Shown: one piece after another, positions 28,724 through 37,816 of the stretch
How the letters are laid out: every line of letters begins with the position of its first letter
Position numbering within the stretch: position 1 is the stretch's first letter
From: Acetatifactor sp.
GTDB lineage: Bacteria > Bacillota > Clostridia > Lachnospirales > Lachnospiraceae
DNA length: 44,504 nt
Reading direction: 5' to 3'
Assembly: GCA_029050705.1 (NCBI GenBank)
Contig: JAIDME010000217.1
Location: 1-44,504, forward strand
Notes under the pieces: generated by a model
Told to the model about the DNA's origin: nothing
Database searches by the model: none
What the model saw: only the letters and a program-made list of their open reading frames with translations
Position numbers and translations under genes: made by a program

Positions 28724-28859
28724 TATTATACCATGTCAGCAGGAAATCAAGCGCGAACGCAGTGAGCATTTGATTTCACCTGACATGGTAACGAAAGAAT
28801 CTTTGAGCGCGAAGCGCGGCAGACGCGCAGCGGCTGGATTCTTGAGTGTATTATACCAT
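28724..28859. repeat. REP/MITE-like double palindrome bounded by an 11-bp direct repeat
   Basis: tattataccat at 28724-28734 and 28849-28859; inner inverted repeat ACCATGTCAG..GGAAATCAA / TTTGATTTC..CTGACATGGT, then AAGAATC..GATTCTT. Confidence 0.75.
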
Positions 28860-28981
28860 ACTTTTTGACAATTTGGGTAACAGTTCAGCCAACCGACATG
28901 AAAACAATTGCATTTTTAAGGCATGTAAATTATAATATTGGAAAACCAGTAAACGGAATAAAAAGGAGAATGTGAGAAAAA

Positions 28982-29422
28982 ATGAAAAAAGTTTATGCAT
29001 GCGGAATCATCACCATCATCTGTATCGTGGCAACGGTGCTGCTGAGAGGACCCATGGACAATATGGAGCTTGATTATACGGAAGTAAAAGCAATGGTGGT
29101 CAGCTCGGATACCAGCACCACAACGATCAAGACCGGGACCTCAAGATCTACGGTGAACTCATATGAGGTCTATGTCAGCTATATGGGAAAAGTGTATAAG
29201 CTGAAAAATGCCCATAATTCCTATTCCTATCGCGAGGGTTCAACCGTTACCGCTTATCTTTCCGGCGGCAAGTTATATGCAAATGTGGAGGGCGTTCGGA
29301 CTTCTACGCCAATAGCTTATGCGTATTTTACAGCGCTCATCGGTTCCTTTGTCATGCTGCTTGTGACGCTCTGTCTGTGGGCCAATGCTGCACAGGCGAA
29401 GCGGCGTGCAAATAAGCAGTAG
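28982..29422 (+). CDS. Small membrane protein, DUF3592-like
   Basis: N- and C-terminal TM segments around a beta-rich YEVYVSYMGKVYKLKN...GSTVTAYLSGGKLYANVEG core. Confidence 0.65.
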   Translation: MKKVYACGIITIICIVATVLLRGPMDNMELDYTEVKAMVVSSDTSTTTIKTGTSRSTVNSYEVYVSYMGKVYKLKNAHNSYSYREGSTVTAYLSGGKLYANVEGVRTSTPIAYAYFTALIGSFVMLLVTLCLWANAAQAKRRANKQ

Positions 29423-29453
29423 CGCGAAACAGCTTTTCGTTCTGCACATTCAG

Positions 29454-29485
29454 GAGCCGGATAATTGCCTGCACTTATCCGGCTC
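29454..29485. terminator. Intrinsic terminator hairpin
   Basis: gagccggataa ttgcctgcac ttatccggctc, perfect 11-bp stem. Confidence 0.8.
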
Positions 29486-29505
29486 TTATTCTCTCTAAAT
29501 TCCTT

Positions 29506-30450
29506 TTATTTTTTCCCGAAAAACTCTCTTAATATTTCTTCTGCGCACTCACGCCCGAACCATCCTTCTCCCGCATCCGCTCTGGGATAAAGACGGTGCG
29601 TATCCTCTATTTCCGTTTCTGTTAATTCGGAAAAGTCATTTATATCCCTGTCTTCAAGCACTCCCACAAGCTTATGGTCACCATCATTCCGCCTGAAAAC
29701 TCCGATTATTTTTATACGGTCCTCATCTCCAAGCTCGTATTCTTTATCTGTCATGACAATAACATCAAGATGCTCGCAAGGCGGCGTCCCGGACTCTTTG
29801 ATCCAGCCATAGGGCTGGCGGACGTTTCTCGCATAAAAAATACTTTTTACATCCTTTTCAATAAATGAATCAGTTTCGGCAATATACTTGATTCGATTAG
29901 AATAATGATAAGTTTGTTCAATTTTTACTGTGTAATGTACCTTTTGAAAAGCAATCCGCGGTTCGCCGTTCTCCAGATGAATTTTCCCGCAATAGCGAAA
30001 ACCGTTTTTCTTAAGCATATTTTGCATGGGAATATTATCCTCATGGGTATCGATTCGAATATTGCCGGTCTGCTGAAATGCCCATTCCATACAAAATGAA
30101 GCCGCTCCCCTGATGGTTCCGGCGGATGCGATTCTGTGCACCACTCCATAAGGTTCATCATTTAACCACGCGCCGTCTTCAATAATGCGGTAAGCGGGAT
30201 CCTCCTCCGCTGCAAAATAGAACACTGCGGCAATACTTCCCTCTGTACAAACATACAGTTTTTCCTGAGCAATATCATCCAGAAGCAGTTCTTCCCGGGG
30301 ATTGGTTGTTCCCCACTGACCTGCATTGCCATGTTCCGCCATAAATTGTCTCGCACCGGCGTAAATTTTCCGTATTTCTTCCCAATCGCTCATGGACGCT
30401 TTTCTTATTTCCATGTTATATAGTCTCCTCAGAATTCCCTCTTTTGTCAT
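29506..30450 (-). CDS. GNAT acetyltransferase fused to a class-I-inorganic-pyrophosphatase-like domain
   Basis: N-term MEIRKASMSDWEEIRKIYAGARQFM...GVVHRIASAGTIRGAASFCMEWAFQQTGNIRIDTHEDNIPMQNMLKKNGFRYCGKI (GNAT); C-term EHLDVIVMTDKEYELGDEDRIKIIGVFRRNDGDHKLVGVLEDRDINDFSELTETEIEDTHRLYPR. Confidence 0.82.
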   Translation of the reverse strand: MTKEGILRRLYNMEIRKASMSDWEEIRKIYAGARQFMAEHGNAGQWGTTNPREELLLDDIAQEKLYVCTEGSIAAVFYFAAEEDPAYRIIEDGAWLNDEPYGVVHRIASAGTIRGAASFCMEWAFQQTGNIRIDTHEDNIPMQNMLKKNGFRYCGKIHLENGEPRIAFQKVHYTVKIEQTYHYSNRIKYIAETDSFIEKDVKSIFYARNVRQPYGWIKESGTPPCEHLDVIVMTDKEYELGDEDRIKIIGVFRRNDGDHKLVGVLEDRDINDFSELTETEIEDTHRLYPRADAGEGWFGRECAEEILREFFGKK

Positions 30451-30737
30451 TCAACCCGCCTGACATCTGCTTATAAATTCATTTAATTTTATATTCAAAG
30501 CAACACCTCTCTTATAGATTCTGCCTGTTATCTTTTCTATTACATATTAGCCCTCTCTCGCAAAACAAATCAAAATCCCGATTGTTCCACTATTTTTATT
30601 GTATCAAAAGCTTCTTGCGTTTACCACAAAATTCTTATAAAACTTCATTGTGCGTCTTTTTTTATTTTTCATGTGACATTTACGCTCCGTTGCCGTCTTA
30701 TTTTATGAAAGCTTTCAATTCAAAGGATGGAAAGATT

Positions 30738-31295
30738 ATGACGGATGATAAAATTATAGAATGTTACTGGCGGAGAGAAGAATGCGCGATCCGGGAATCC
30801 GACGCCAAATACGGCAGATACTGTCTCGCTATTGCCGACAACATTCTGTACAACCGGGAAGATTCGGAAGAATGTGTCAATGATACGTGGCTTCGGGCAT
30901 GGCATGCGATGCCGCCTGTGCGTCCGGCAAAGCTGAAACTATACTTTGCGAAGATCACACGAAATCTTGCATTGAGCAGATATGCGGCCAGGACTGCCAG
31001 GAAACGCGGCGGCGGCGAGGTTGCACTGATATTGGATGAACTCTCGGAAGTTCTGAGGGAACCGGATGAAGTGGAGTCCCAGTATATGGCGAAAGAACTT
31101 GCAGCGGCGGTGAATTCCTTTGTGCACACTCTGCCTGAACGGGAATGTAATGTATTTGTCCGGAGATATTTCTATTCGGAGGAGATTCCGGAGATTGCGG
31201 AACGATACGGGATATCCGCCCGCAATGTCACGGTCATGCTCAGCCGTACAAGAGGAAAATTAAAGCAGTACCTGGAAAAGGAGGGATTTGTATGA
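30738..31295 (+). CDS. ECF-type RNA polymerase sigma factor
   Basis: EDSEECVNDTWLRAWHAMPPVRPAKLKLYFAKITRNLALSRYA (region 2); LPERECNVFVRRYFYSEEIPEIAERYGISARNVTVMLSRTRGKLKQYL (region 4). Confidence 0.9.
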   Translation: MTDDKIIECYWRREECAIRESDAKYGRYCLAIADNILYNREDSEECVNDTWLRAWHAMPPVRPAKLKLYFAKITRNLALSRYAARTARKRGGGEVALILDELSEVLREPDEVESQYMAKELAAAVNSFVHTLPERECNVFVRRYFYSEEIPEIAERYGISARNVTVMLSRTRGKLKQYLEKEGFV

Positions 31296-32365
31296 AAAAG
31301 TTTGCTTTATATGAAAGCTTTGGTTCTATTGATGACGAGATTCTGGAACGCAGTGAGAAACGAACAAAAAAAAGAGTTTCTGGCAAACTGACAAGATGGG
31401 GAACGCTGGCTGCATGTGCCTGCCTTGCGGTGGTCACGGCGTTCTCCGCACTGGAGTTCTTTGTGCCGGATAGCCGGTACGATACGGAGAATTATACGGG
31501 GCAGCCAACCGATGTGGCTGTAAGCGATATCACCGCGTCTGAAGGCATGTATGTGGCAGGCAATGATGCGCTGGGTTATGATGCACCCGAACACGACGGT
31601 GAGTCTGTGAACAACACCCCGGGTACACCTGATATCGAGCCTGTGATCGGCACCCCGGGCACGCCTGACGGTGAGCCTGTGACCGGCACTCCGGATACTC
31701 CTGATGCCACGCCTGTGACCGGCACTCCGGGTACGCCTGATGTTGAACCTGTGATCAACGAGACTGCTCCCAGTGTTGAATCCGTACCCGGCAACGGGTC
31801 TGTGGCAGACAAACATGTGTCAGTGGAGAGTGCGAAGAAAGAGGGCCGCCTCAGAGACAACAGAGAAACGCTGACCCTTCAGGAAGGTCTGGAAACGGAG
31901 ACCTTGGGCGCTTACCTGCTTGCGGAAGAACCCAGGGGATTTCGGTTGGAATCCCTCAAGAGGACATTGGAAGGCGATATGCTGTTCGGCATCTGGATTA
32001 AATCGGGCGCTTATGATGAGATAGACTGGAAGGTGTCTCTTTACAGTGAGGCCGATGCCGCACGGGTGACGGCGGCTGCCGACACCCGGAATTATGATCT
32101 AAGTCTCTATTCGATTCCCCTTTGTGATTCCGTGCCGGAAGAACTTCGGCAGATCGTTGACCATCCGATCTTTTCTATCGACGAACTGACCCAGGATGTG
32201 GTCAACCGAAGAGCCTACTATGTCAATGACAGCGGCGATACAGCCGGAGCGCGCATGACCTTTGGAGTCCTTTACGGGGAAGTGCTGGTCGAAGTCACCA
32301 CGAAAGGCGTTTCACCGGAATGGGTGTATGAACAGCTGAACAGCCTCAAATCAGATACTCCGTAG
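31292..32365 (+). CDS. Probable membrane-anchored anti-sigma-like protein with Pro/Thr-rich repeats
   Basis: Start overlaps the sigma gene stop; TM LAACACLAVVTAFSALEFF; repeats GTPGTPDIEPVI-GTPGTPDGEPVT-GTPDTPDATPVT-GTPGTPDVEPVI. Confidence 0.7.
   Translation: MKKFALYESFGSIDDEILERSEKRTKKRVSGKLTRWGTLAACACLAVVTAFSALEFFVPDSRYDTENYTGQPTDVAVSDITASEGMYVAGNDALGYDAPEHDGESVNNTPGTPDIEPVIGTPGTPDGEPVTGTPDTPDATPVTGTPGTPDVEPVINETAPSVESVPGNGSVADKHVSVESAKKEGRLRDNRETLTLQEGLETETLGAYLLAEEPRGFRLESLKRTLEGDMLFGIWIKSGAYDEIDWKVSLYSEADAARVTAAADTRNYDLSLYSIPLCDSVPEELRQIVDHPIFSIDELTQDVVNRRAYYVNDSGDTAGARMTFGVLYGEVLVEVTTKGVSPEWVYEQLNSLKSDTP
31613..31756 (+). repeat. In-frame 36-bp tandem repeats (about 4 copies)
   Basis: Degenerate units ggcaccccgggcacgcctgacggtgagcctgtgacc. 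Confidence 0.85.
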
Positions 32366-32453
32366 CAAAGCTCAATGCATCTTCGATGCATGGGGTATTT
32401 GGTCTTCGCTCCGCTGCGGTCAGCGCTGTGCAGGTGCCGCTGGTGCTTTGCGC

Positions 32454-34085
32454 TCACGCCGTCACGGAAGAGAGCAGTTGAAGAAGTGCCGAGTTCCAGT
32501 AGATGGTGACCTCGTTGGTGGAGTAGCTTCCTGTCATATCTACCAAACATCTCGCCGGGGCGGGATGCGCCTCCTTCGTGAACATGCTCTTTATGGTCTC
32601 ATCCGCAATCCAGCTGCAGGGGCCGCCGGAAAGCATGCCGGGCATGGCCTTGCCGCGGAAGCCGGAAGGTCTGTGGTGGGGATGCTTGATAGCATTGGTT
32701 CCGCAGCCTGTGACGAAGCAGAGGCCCATGCAGTTGCGCCCCAAAAGATAATGGAGCTGGGCCGCGGCAGCATCCAGATATTTCTGCTCTCCGGTGAGTT
32801 TCCATGCATCATAGAGATGCAGGCCGTTGTTTGCAACGCTCAGATTGCTGCCCCAGATATACTGTTTTTCGGTCAGGGCAGTGCCGTAACCATCGGCTTC
32901 GGCTATATTAATAAGTTTGTCGGCAAGGGAAAGCATGGCTTGCCGAATGGCCTCCCTTAAAGTGTCATCTGTGGGGCGTTCCGTGTTCAGATAGGCCAGG
33001 TTGCCATAGCTTCCCATATCACTCCAGCCATATCCCTGGTAAATCTTCTCCCGGGCGATGGTCTCGAAATCCGTCCTGTATTGCTCATCCCCGAAGGCAT
33101 TGTACAGCTCCGCTGCCGCCCAGTAGCGCTCATCTGTGTCACAAACGTCGCCGTACTCGCCGGTGGTTATCTCTTTCGGGTTTTTAAAGCCGCCGGAAAG
33201 CTCCATCCCTTTCATGGCTTCGTAGGCTTTTCTGGATGCCTCTTCCAGCCTGCGGGCATAATTCTCGTCGTATTTCCGGTAAAAGCGCACTGCCATGGCG
33301 CACACTGCCGCGAAATCGCCTGTGGCGGTGACGGAGACGGGGCTCAGCACCATTTCTTCGGTCTCGTCCTCAGGCATAATAAAGGAGCAGAAATTATGGC
33401 AGGTCGCCTTGTGGTACAGGGCGCCATCCTCACGCTGCATCTTCATCATCCAGTCCAGCTCATATTTCAGTTCCTCCAGATAATCGGAAACCGCCGCTGT
33501 GGAGGCATCCGGGCTTCCTGTGGCAAAGCCGTCTCTCTCCGGACATTGATAGCTGTTACAGAGGACTTCGTTTCGCTCCGCTGCATATAGGAGTTGTGCC
33601 ACTGCCATGGCGCCGGGACCCACATAGCGGCCGTAGTCACCGGCATCGTGCCAGCCTCCGGTCACATCCCTGGTCTCACTGCTTTGGAAGGCATGGCCAA
33701 TCTGGGTGTGACAGGCCTTGTGTCCATAACATCCTGCGGCGCTTTCCGGAATGTCATATCCGCAGCGCTGGAGATAGAAGAATGTCATGGATTTTCGGAA
33801 CAAATCCGCATATGTGTCTTCTCCCACGGCAAAGGTGTCGGACTCGCCCAGACCGTCTGCGACGATGTAATAGAAACCGCTCTCTGTGACGGCGGAAAAG
33901 TCACCCACATAATCCGTCTCACCCGCGGAGGCATTCTCCACCCTCCTGTCGGCCCTGCCTGTGTACACGCAGGCACCGCTGCTTTTCAGCACGGTGAAGG
34001 ATACGGGTTTATCGGTGCGAATGGTGACATGCTTCCGCATTCCGGGCAGATAACCACACTGGTTTACAAAAATATTCTTGTACAT
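32454..34085 (-). CDS. Glycoside hydrolase family 9 with N-terminal Ig-like domain
   Basis: YKNIFVNQCGYLPGMRKHVTI, DVTGGWHDAGDYGRYVGPGAMAVAQLLYA, YLLGRNCMGLCFVTGCGTNAIKHPHHRPS. Confidence 0.92.
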   Translation of the reverse strand: MYKNIFVNQCGYLPGMRKHVTIRTDKPVSFTVLKSSGACVYTGRADRRVENASAGETDYVGDFSAVTESGFYYIVADGLGESDTFAVGEDTYADLFRKSMTFFYLQRCGYDIPESAAGCYGHKACHTQIGHAFQSSETRDVTGGWHDAGDYGRYVGPGAMAVAQLLYAAERNEVLCNSYQCPERDGFATGSPDASTAAVSDYLEELKYELDWMMKMQREDGALYHKATCHNFCSFIMPEDETEEMVLSPVSVTATGDFAAVCAMAVRFYRKYDENYARRLEEASRKAYEAMKGMELSGGFKNPKEITTGEYGDVCDTDERYWAAAELYNAFGDEQYRTDFETIAREKIYQGYGWSDMGSYGNLAYLNTERPTDDTLREAIRQAMLSLADKLINIAEADGYGTALTEKQYIWGSNLSVANNGLHLYDAWKLTGEQKYLDAAAAQLHYLLGRNCMGLCFVTGCGTNAIKHPHHRPSGFRGKAMPGMLSGGPCSWIADETIKSMFTKEAHPAPARCLVDMTGSYSTNEVTIYWNSALLQLLSSVTA

Positions 34086-34152
34086 AGGAAACCTCTTTTC
34101 CGGAGCCCGCTCTCTGTGGTGAACTCCATTTTTTTATTATAAACTTTATTGG

Positions 34153-34776
34153 TTATGACAATATATTCATAAGTTCCTCAAAATTATCAACCATGTCTCC
34201 TTCATAGGGTACGTTTCTGCTATTAAACAAAATCGTATTCATTCCCACCTTTCCGGCACCCCCCAAATATCCCCTCCTGTCATCTATGTACAAACATTCC
34301 TCTGCTTTCACTGCCAGTTTTTCCATGGTGAGCCGGAAAATGCGCTCATCCGGTTTCCGAATCTTCAGGTCTCCGCTGATGCTGATCACATCAAAATATT
34401 GATTTATATTAAATTTCTCACGCAGATACTTACTCCACCTGCTGGAGTCATTTGACAAAATGGCTAACTTATATTTCTTTTTGACAGCTTTGATAAAATC
34501 CAAAAAGCCATCGTTCAGTTCTATAGTATCCAGATAATCCTTTTCAATTTTTTCCAAATCACCCTGAAATCCCAGCGCCGCCCATATCTCCAAAGAACTC
34601 CATTCTCCCATATCGGCTTTATTCCATGGTTTATATATTTCTTCCGGACTAAGATCAGGAAAAGTCTGCTGAACATATGGAACAAAATCATCTCCTGTTT
34701 GTTTTACTATCACACCATACATGTCCAATATTATAGCTTTCATCCCATCTGTTTCCTTTCTGTTATCCTTTGACAC
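34153..34776 (-). CDS. HAD family hydrolase
   Basis: IILDMYGVIVK, LAILSNDSSRW, CLYIDDRRGYLGGAGKVGM. Confidence 0.88.
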   Translation of the reverse strand: MSKDNRKETDGMKAIILDMYGVIVKQTGDDFVPYVQQTFPDLSPEEIYKPWNKADMGEWSSLEIWAALGFQGDLEKIEKDYLDTIELNDGFLDFIKAVKKKYKLAILSNDSSRWSKYLREKFNINQYFDVISISGDLKIRKPDERIFRLTMEKLAVKAEECLYIDDRRGYLGGAGKVGMNTILFNSRNVPYEGDMVDNFEELMNILS

Positions 34777-34829
34777 TTCAGAGAAATACTCGCCGGTTTC
34801 ATCAAATGCTGTTATTCAAATATTTATAT

Positions 34830-35110
34830 ATCTTGCCCCTTATGCCGTATTTTTGAATGCAGATGAAACAAATTATGTGGAACCTGACATTTCTGTTATA
34901 TGCGACAAAAGCAAGTTGGATGAACGCGGCTGTAATGGCGCACCGGACTGGATCATTGAGGTTGTTTCCCCCAGCACCGAACGGATGGATTATGGGATAA
35001 AGCTTTTCAAATACCGTTCTGCCGGAGTTCGGGAATATTGGATCGTTAATCCTTTCACACACAGTAAATGTCTATGACCTTGAACATGATAAAGGCACCC
35101 ACAATCAATC
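34830..35110 (+). pseudogene. Uma2 (DUF820)-family endonuclease fragment, frameshifted
   Basis: ADETNYVEPDISVICDKSKLDERGCNGAPDWIIEVVSPSTERMDYGIKLFKYRSAGVREYWIVNPFTH, then TVNVYDLEHDKG in another frame after the CACACACA tract near 35060. Confidence 0.75.
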
Positions 35111-35430
35111 TTTATCGTCGTGGTGTTGCATCCGCATCGCCGCAAATAGTTGATGAGCGACTGCTATTCTATTCATACGACACAATATGCGTAATTTCAT
35201 TTGGTATATTCTTTACTGCTGTCTTCAAAAAAGCGGGAACCAGATTTATCATGAATAACCAATCCCGCTGACCGCAAAGAAAAATCACCACTTGAAGTTT
35301 TAAAACCAATATCCATACTTTTTCTCCTGCATTCTGACAAAGTCTTGAACTGCAAATCTGACTGCCCATGCAAAACACTACATATAGCTTCGCAAATTGG
35401 AAGTTCATCCTTTCATTTACATATATACCT

Positions 35431-35991
35431 CTATGTAAATGAATACTCACAATCTGCTTGTCCCTTCTGATATGTACATTCGATTATTTCGCCGGGACGC
35501 ATTTTTTCAATATATGTCAAACACCGAAAAATCATCCCATGACCAACAAAAATAACCTTGTCATAATCTGCATACTTGTCTGCCACACGTCGTATTCTTT
35601 GTTTCATATGACTAAGAGATTCCCATCTGAATATCTCATCCGGCGGATACTCTCCATTATATTTAGTGAATTCTCTCGCAAGTTCAAAGCTTTCTTCTGA
35701 TGTTTTATATTGATTATTTTGATCCGGTATCCATTCATGTAAATCAATATCAACTTCAACGCGTATCCCTGTCTCTCTTGAAATAATCTGAGCCGTCTGC
35801 AATGCTCTTGTATACGGAGAAGATACAATAATTTCCGCGCTTTTAAGACGAATATCTTTAGCTGTTATTTCGACCTGTTCTTTTCCTTTTTCAGATAAAG
35901 GTGCAAAATCTCTCCCAAATCCCCAAAATCCGTTTTCAAGCATATGGTCATAAACCGGCTCTCCATGCCTTATAAGATAAAATACTGCCAT
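35431..35991 (-). CDS. Histidine phosphatase family protein
   Basis: FYLIRHGEPVYD, LSEKGKEQVEITA, VSSPYTRALQTAQII, VIFVGHGMIFRCL. Confidence 0.92.
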   Translation of the reverse strand: MAVFYLIRHGEPVYDHMLENGFWGFGRDFAPLSEKGKEQVEITAKDIRLKSAEIIVSSPYTRALQTAQIISRETGIRVEVDIDLHEWIPDQNNQYKTSEESFELAREFTKYNGEYPPDEIFRWESLSHMKQRIRRVADKYADYDKVIFVGHGMIFRCLTYIEKMRPGEIIECTYQKGQADCEYSFT

Positions 35992-36197
35992 GATTTCACC
36001 TCCAAAAGCGTCACAGTAAAAATCTGTGACAAATCATCTTAGAATCGTCTCATAGATTTACATAAAGATGTGCCATGTGCTGCTGTCAAATCTTGCGTTT
36101 ACAAAGTCACTCTTCTCTAACAATGCTTTATATTTGGACTAAACATAGATTTTAAGCAACTGGCAGATAACTGTCTGTTATACTTCATGACTATCAC

Positions 36198-36902
36198 CTA
36201 TACATACTGTAAAATATCAAGAGGTTCTTCCGCTGTTAAAAAACCTTCCATACTGTCACGTTTATGCGGAAATTGATTGGTATACCACTTGGCTTGAATC
36301 GCCTTCATTCCGGCCATTTGGGCACCTTCAAGCTCATTACTGAGCCCATCTCCTATAAAAATACACTCGTCCGCAGTAACGCCCAAAAGATCGGCACCCG
36401 CTTTATAGATACGAATATCCGGTTTTTGCATTTTTACCTCATAAGATAGTACTACCTGATCAAAATACTTATATAGCTTGCTTTGTCTGATAACTTTTAC
36501 TTCTTCAGAAGAACAATTGCTTATTATAGCCAACCGCAGACCCATTGTTTTTAGATGATCCAATAAATGATATACATCCGGATTAACGTATTCAAAACAT
36601 AGTGATTTCGTACTTATCCTTTTATCAATAATTCCGGACAGCGTCAGATCATCAATCTGCTTACTGCATTTTTCACATACATATCGTATTGAGTCCGCAA
36701 AGCATATTTCACCTGAATTTCTGTCTTTTTGCTTTTCATTCCAATATACATCGAATATTTCTCTTTCTATGCCCAAATCAGAACACATTTCATTTTTTGT
36801 ATATTTTTTATGCCCCCATTCAGTGATCAGGGTTTCAAACAAATCAAAGATGACAGCTTTATATTTCATGAATGAATCCTCTTTATCATGATGTCTTCTC
36901 AT
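36198..36902 (-). CDS. HAD family hydrolase (YjjG-like)
   Basis: AVIFDLFETLITE, LAIISNCSSEEV, VKMQKPDIRIY, CIFIGDGLSNELEGAQMAGM. Confidence 0.9.
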   Translation of the reverse strand: MRRHHDKEDSFMKYKAVIFDLFETLITEWGHKKYTKNEMCSDLGIEREIFDVYWNEKQKDRNSGEICFADSIRYVCEKCSKQIDDLTLSGIIDKRISTKSLCFEYVNPDVYHLLDHLKTMGLRLAIISNCSSEEVKVIRQSKLYKYFDQVVLSYEVKMQKPDIRIYKAGADLLGVTADECIFIGDGLSNELEGAQMAGMKAIQAKWYTNQFPHKRDSMEGFLTAEEPLDILQYV

Positions 36903-36912
36903 CTTTTAATCT

Positions 36913-37740
36913 TCAACAAAATCCCTCATGACTGACCAGGGAATCCGCCAGTTCCAGCTCCTGCCTGTTCATTTCTTCACCGTCCTCCAGGCACCAGATA
37001 TTTTCCAGAACGGTTTCCATGTAAAAAAGCTTCCTGATATCTGCCGCCGGATACCCCGACTGCTCGCCAAGCAGTCGGATAACCTCCTCAATGTGCTGCC
37101 TGTCCGGACACACATGAGCAGTATCCGGTTCATTTACTATAAATCTCGGCAGATCCATAATGGCAGGGCCGACAACACCCTTAGGATCAATCATGGCATA
37201 GCTTCCGTCTGTTCTCAGCAGCAGATTATCATGATGCAGATCACCGTGAAGAAGTACCCTGTCCGGATATTTTTCAAACATTTCCGAACAAAATAAGTGC
37301 GCGCGGGAAGCCATATCCTCCTCCACCTGATGACTCACACAATATTCACAGATCTGTTCCAGCCAGTTCAGATAAGTTGTGCCGGAGTCCGCGGGCATAT
37401 GTATCTCCCGGAATACCTGTAAAAACGCCCGAATCCTTTTTTCCAGAGACGTTTCCCGGCGCAGTACCGTCCCTGGGAAAATACGTTCCTCCAAAAGGAG
37501 TCCGGCGCTTTCGTCAAACGCATATACCTTACAGCTATAATGCCCCGACAGCCGCGCCAGCATCTGATACTCGGATTCCAGTTGCGATTTATGCTGATTG
37601 ATCTTCAGGATAACAGGCCCGAAATTCTTTGACTCGGCAGAGAAAACACCATTTGCCGGATGCTCATAGATTACTTCAAGATGATCCAATTCCCATTTTT
37701 TTATTGCATAATTTATTTTGTCCTTCATATCAGGTTCCAT
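36913..37740 (-). CDS. Aminoglycoside phosphotransferase-family (APH(6)-like) kinase
   Basis: VLLHGDLHHDNLLLRTDGSYAMIDPKGVVGPAIMDLPRFI. Confidence 0.85.
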   Translation of the reverse strand: MEPDMKDKINYAIKKWELDHLEVIYEHPANGVFSAESKNFGPVILKINQHKSQLESEYQMLARLSGHYSCKVYAFDESAGLLLEERIFPGTVLRRETSLEKRIRAFLQVFREIHMPADSGTTYLNWLEQICEYCVSHQVEEDMASRAHLFCSEMFEKYPDRVLLHGDLHHDNLLLRTDGSYAMIDPKGVVGPAIMDLPRFIVNEPDTAHVCPDRQHIEEVIRLLGEQSGYPAADIRKLFYMETVLENIWCLEDGEEMNRQELELADSLVSHEGFC

Positions 37741-37816
37741 TTATATTGCCACCTCCTGACCCATGCATTTCATAGCCTTTCAATTCCCGCATTGAGCGAC
37801 GGATTGTATATCTGCC

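Noticed and set aside
31613-31756. Possible CRISPR-like repeat array
   Set aside because: Repeats are contiguous 36-bp units in frame with an ORF, with no spacers and no cas genes.
31307-31816. 169-aa minus-strand ORF with RRTRSAGHR repeats
   Set aside because: Antisense reading of the in-frame Pro/Thr repeats of the anti-sigma-like gene.
35169-35450. 93-aa minus-strand ORF
   Set aside because: No recognisable domain or convincing start; lies in a decayed region beside the Uma2 fragment.
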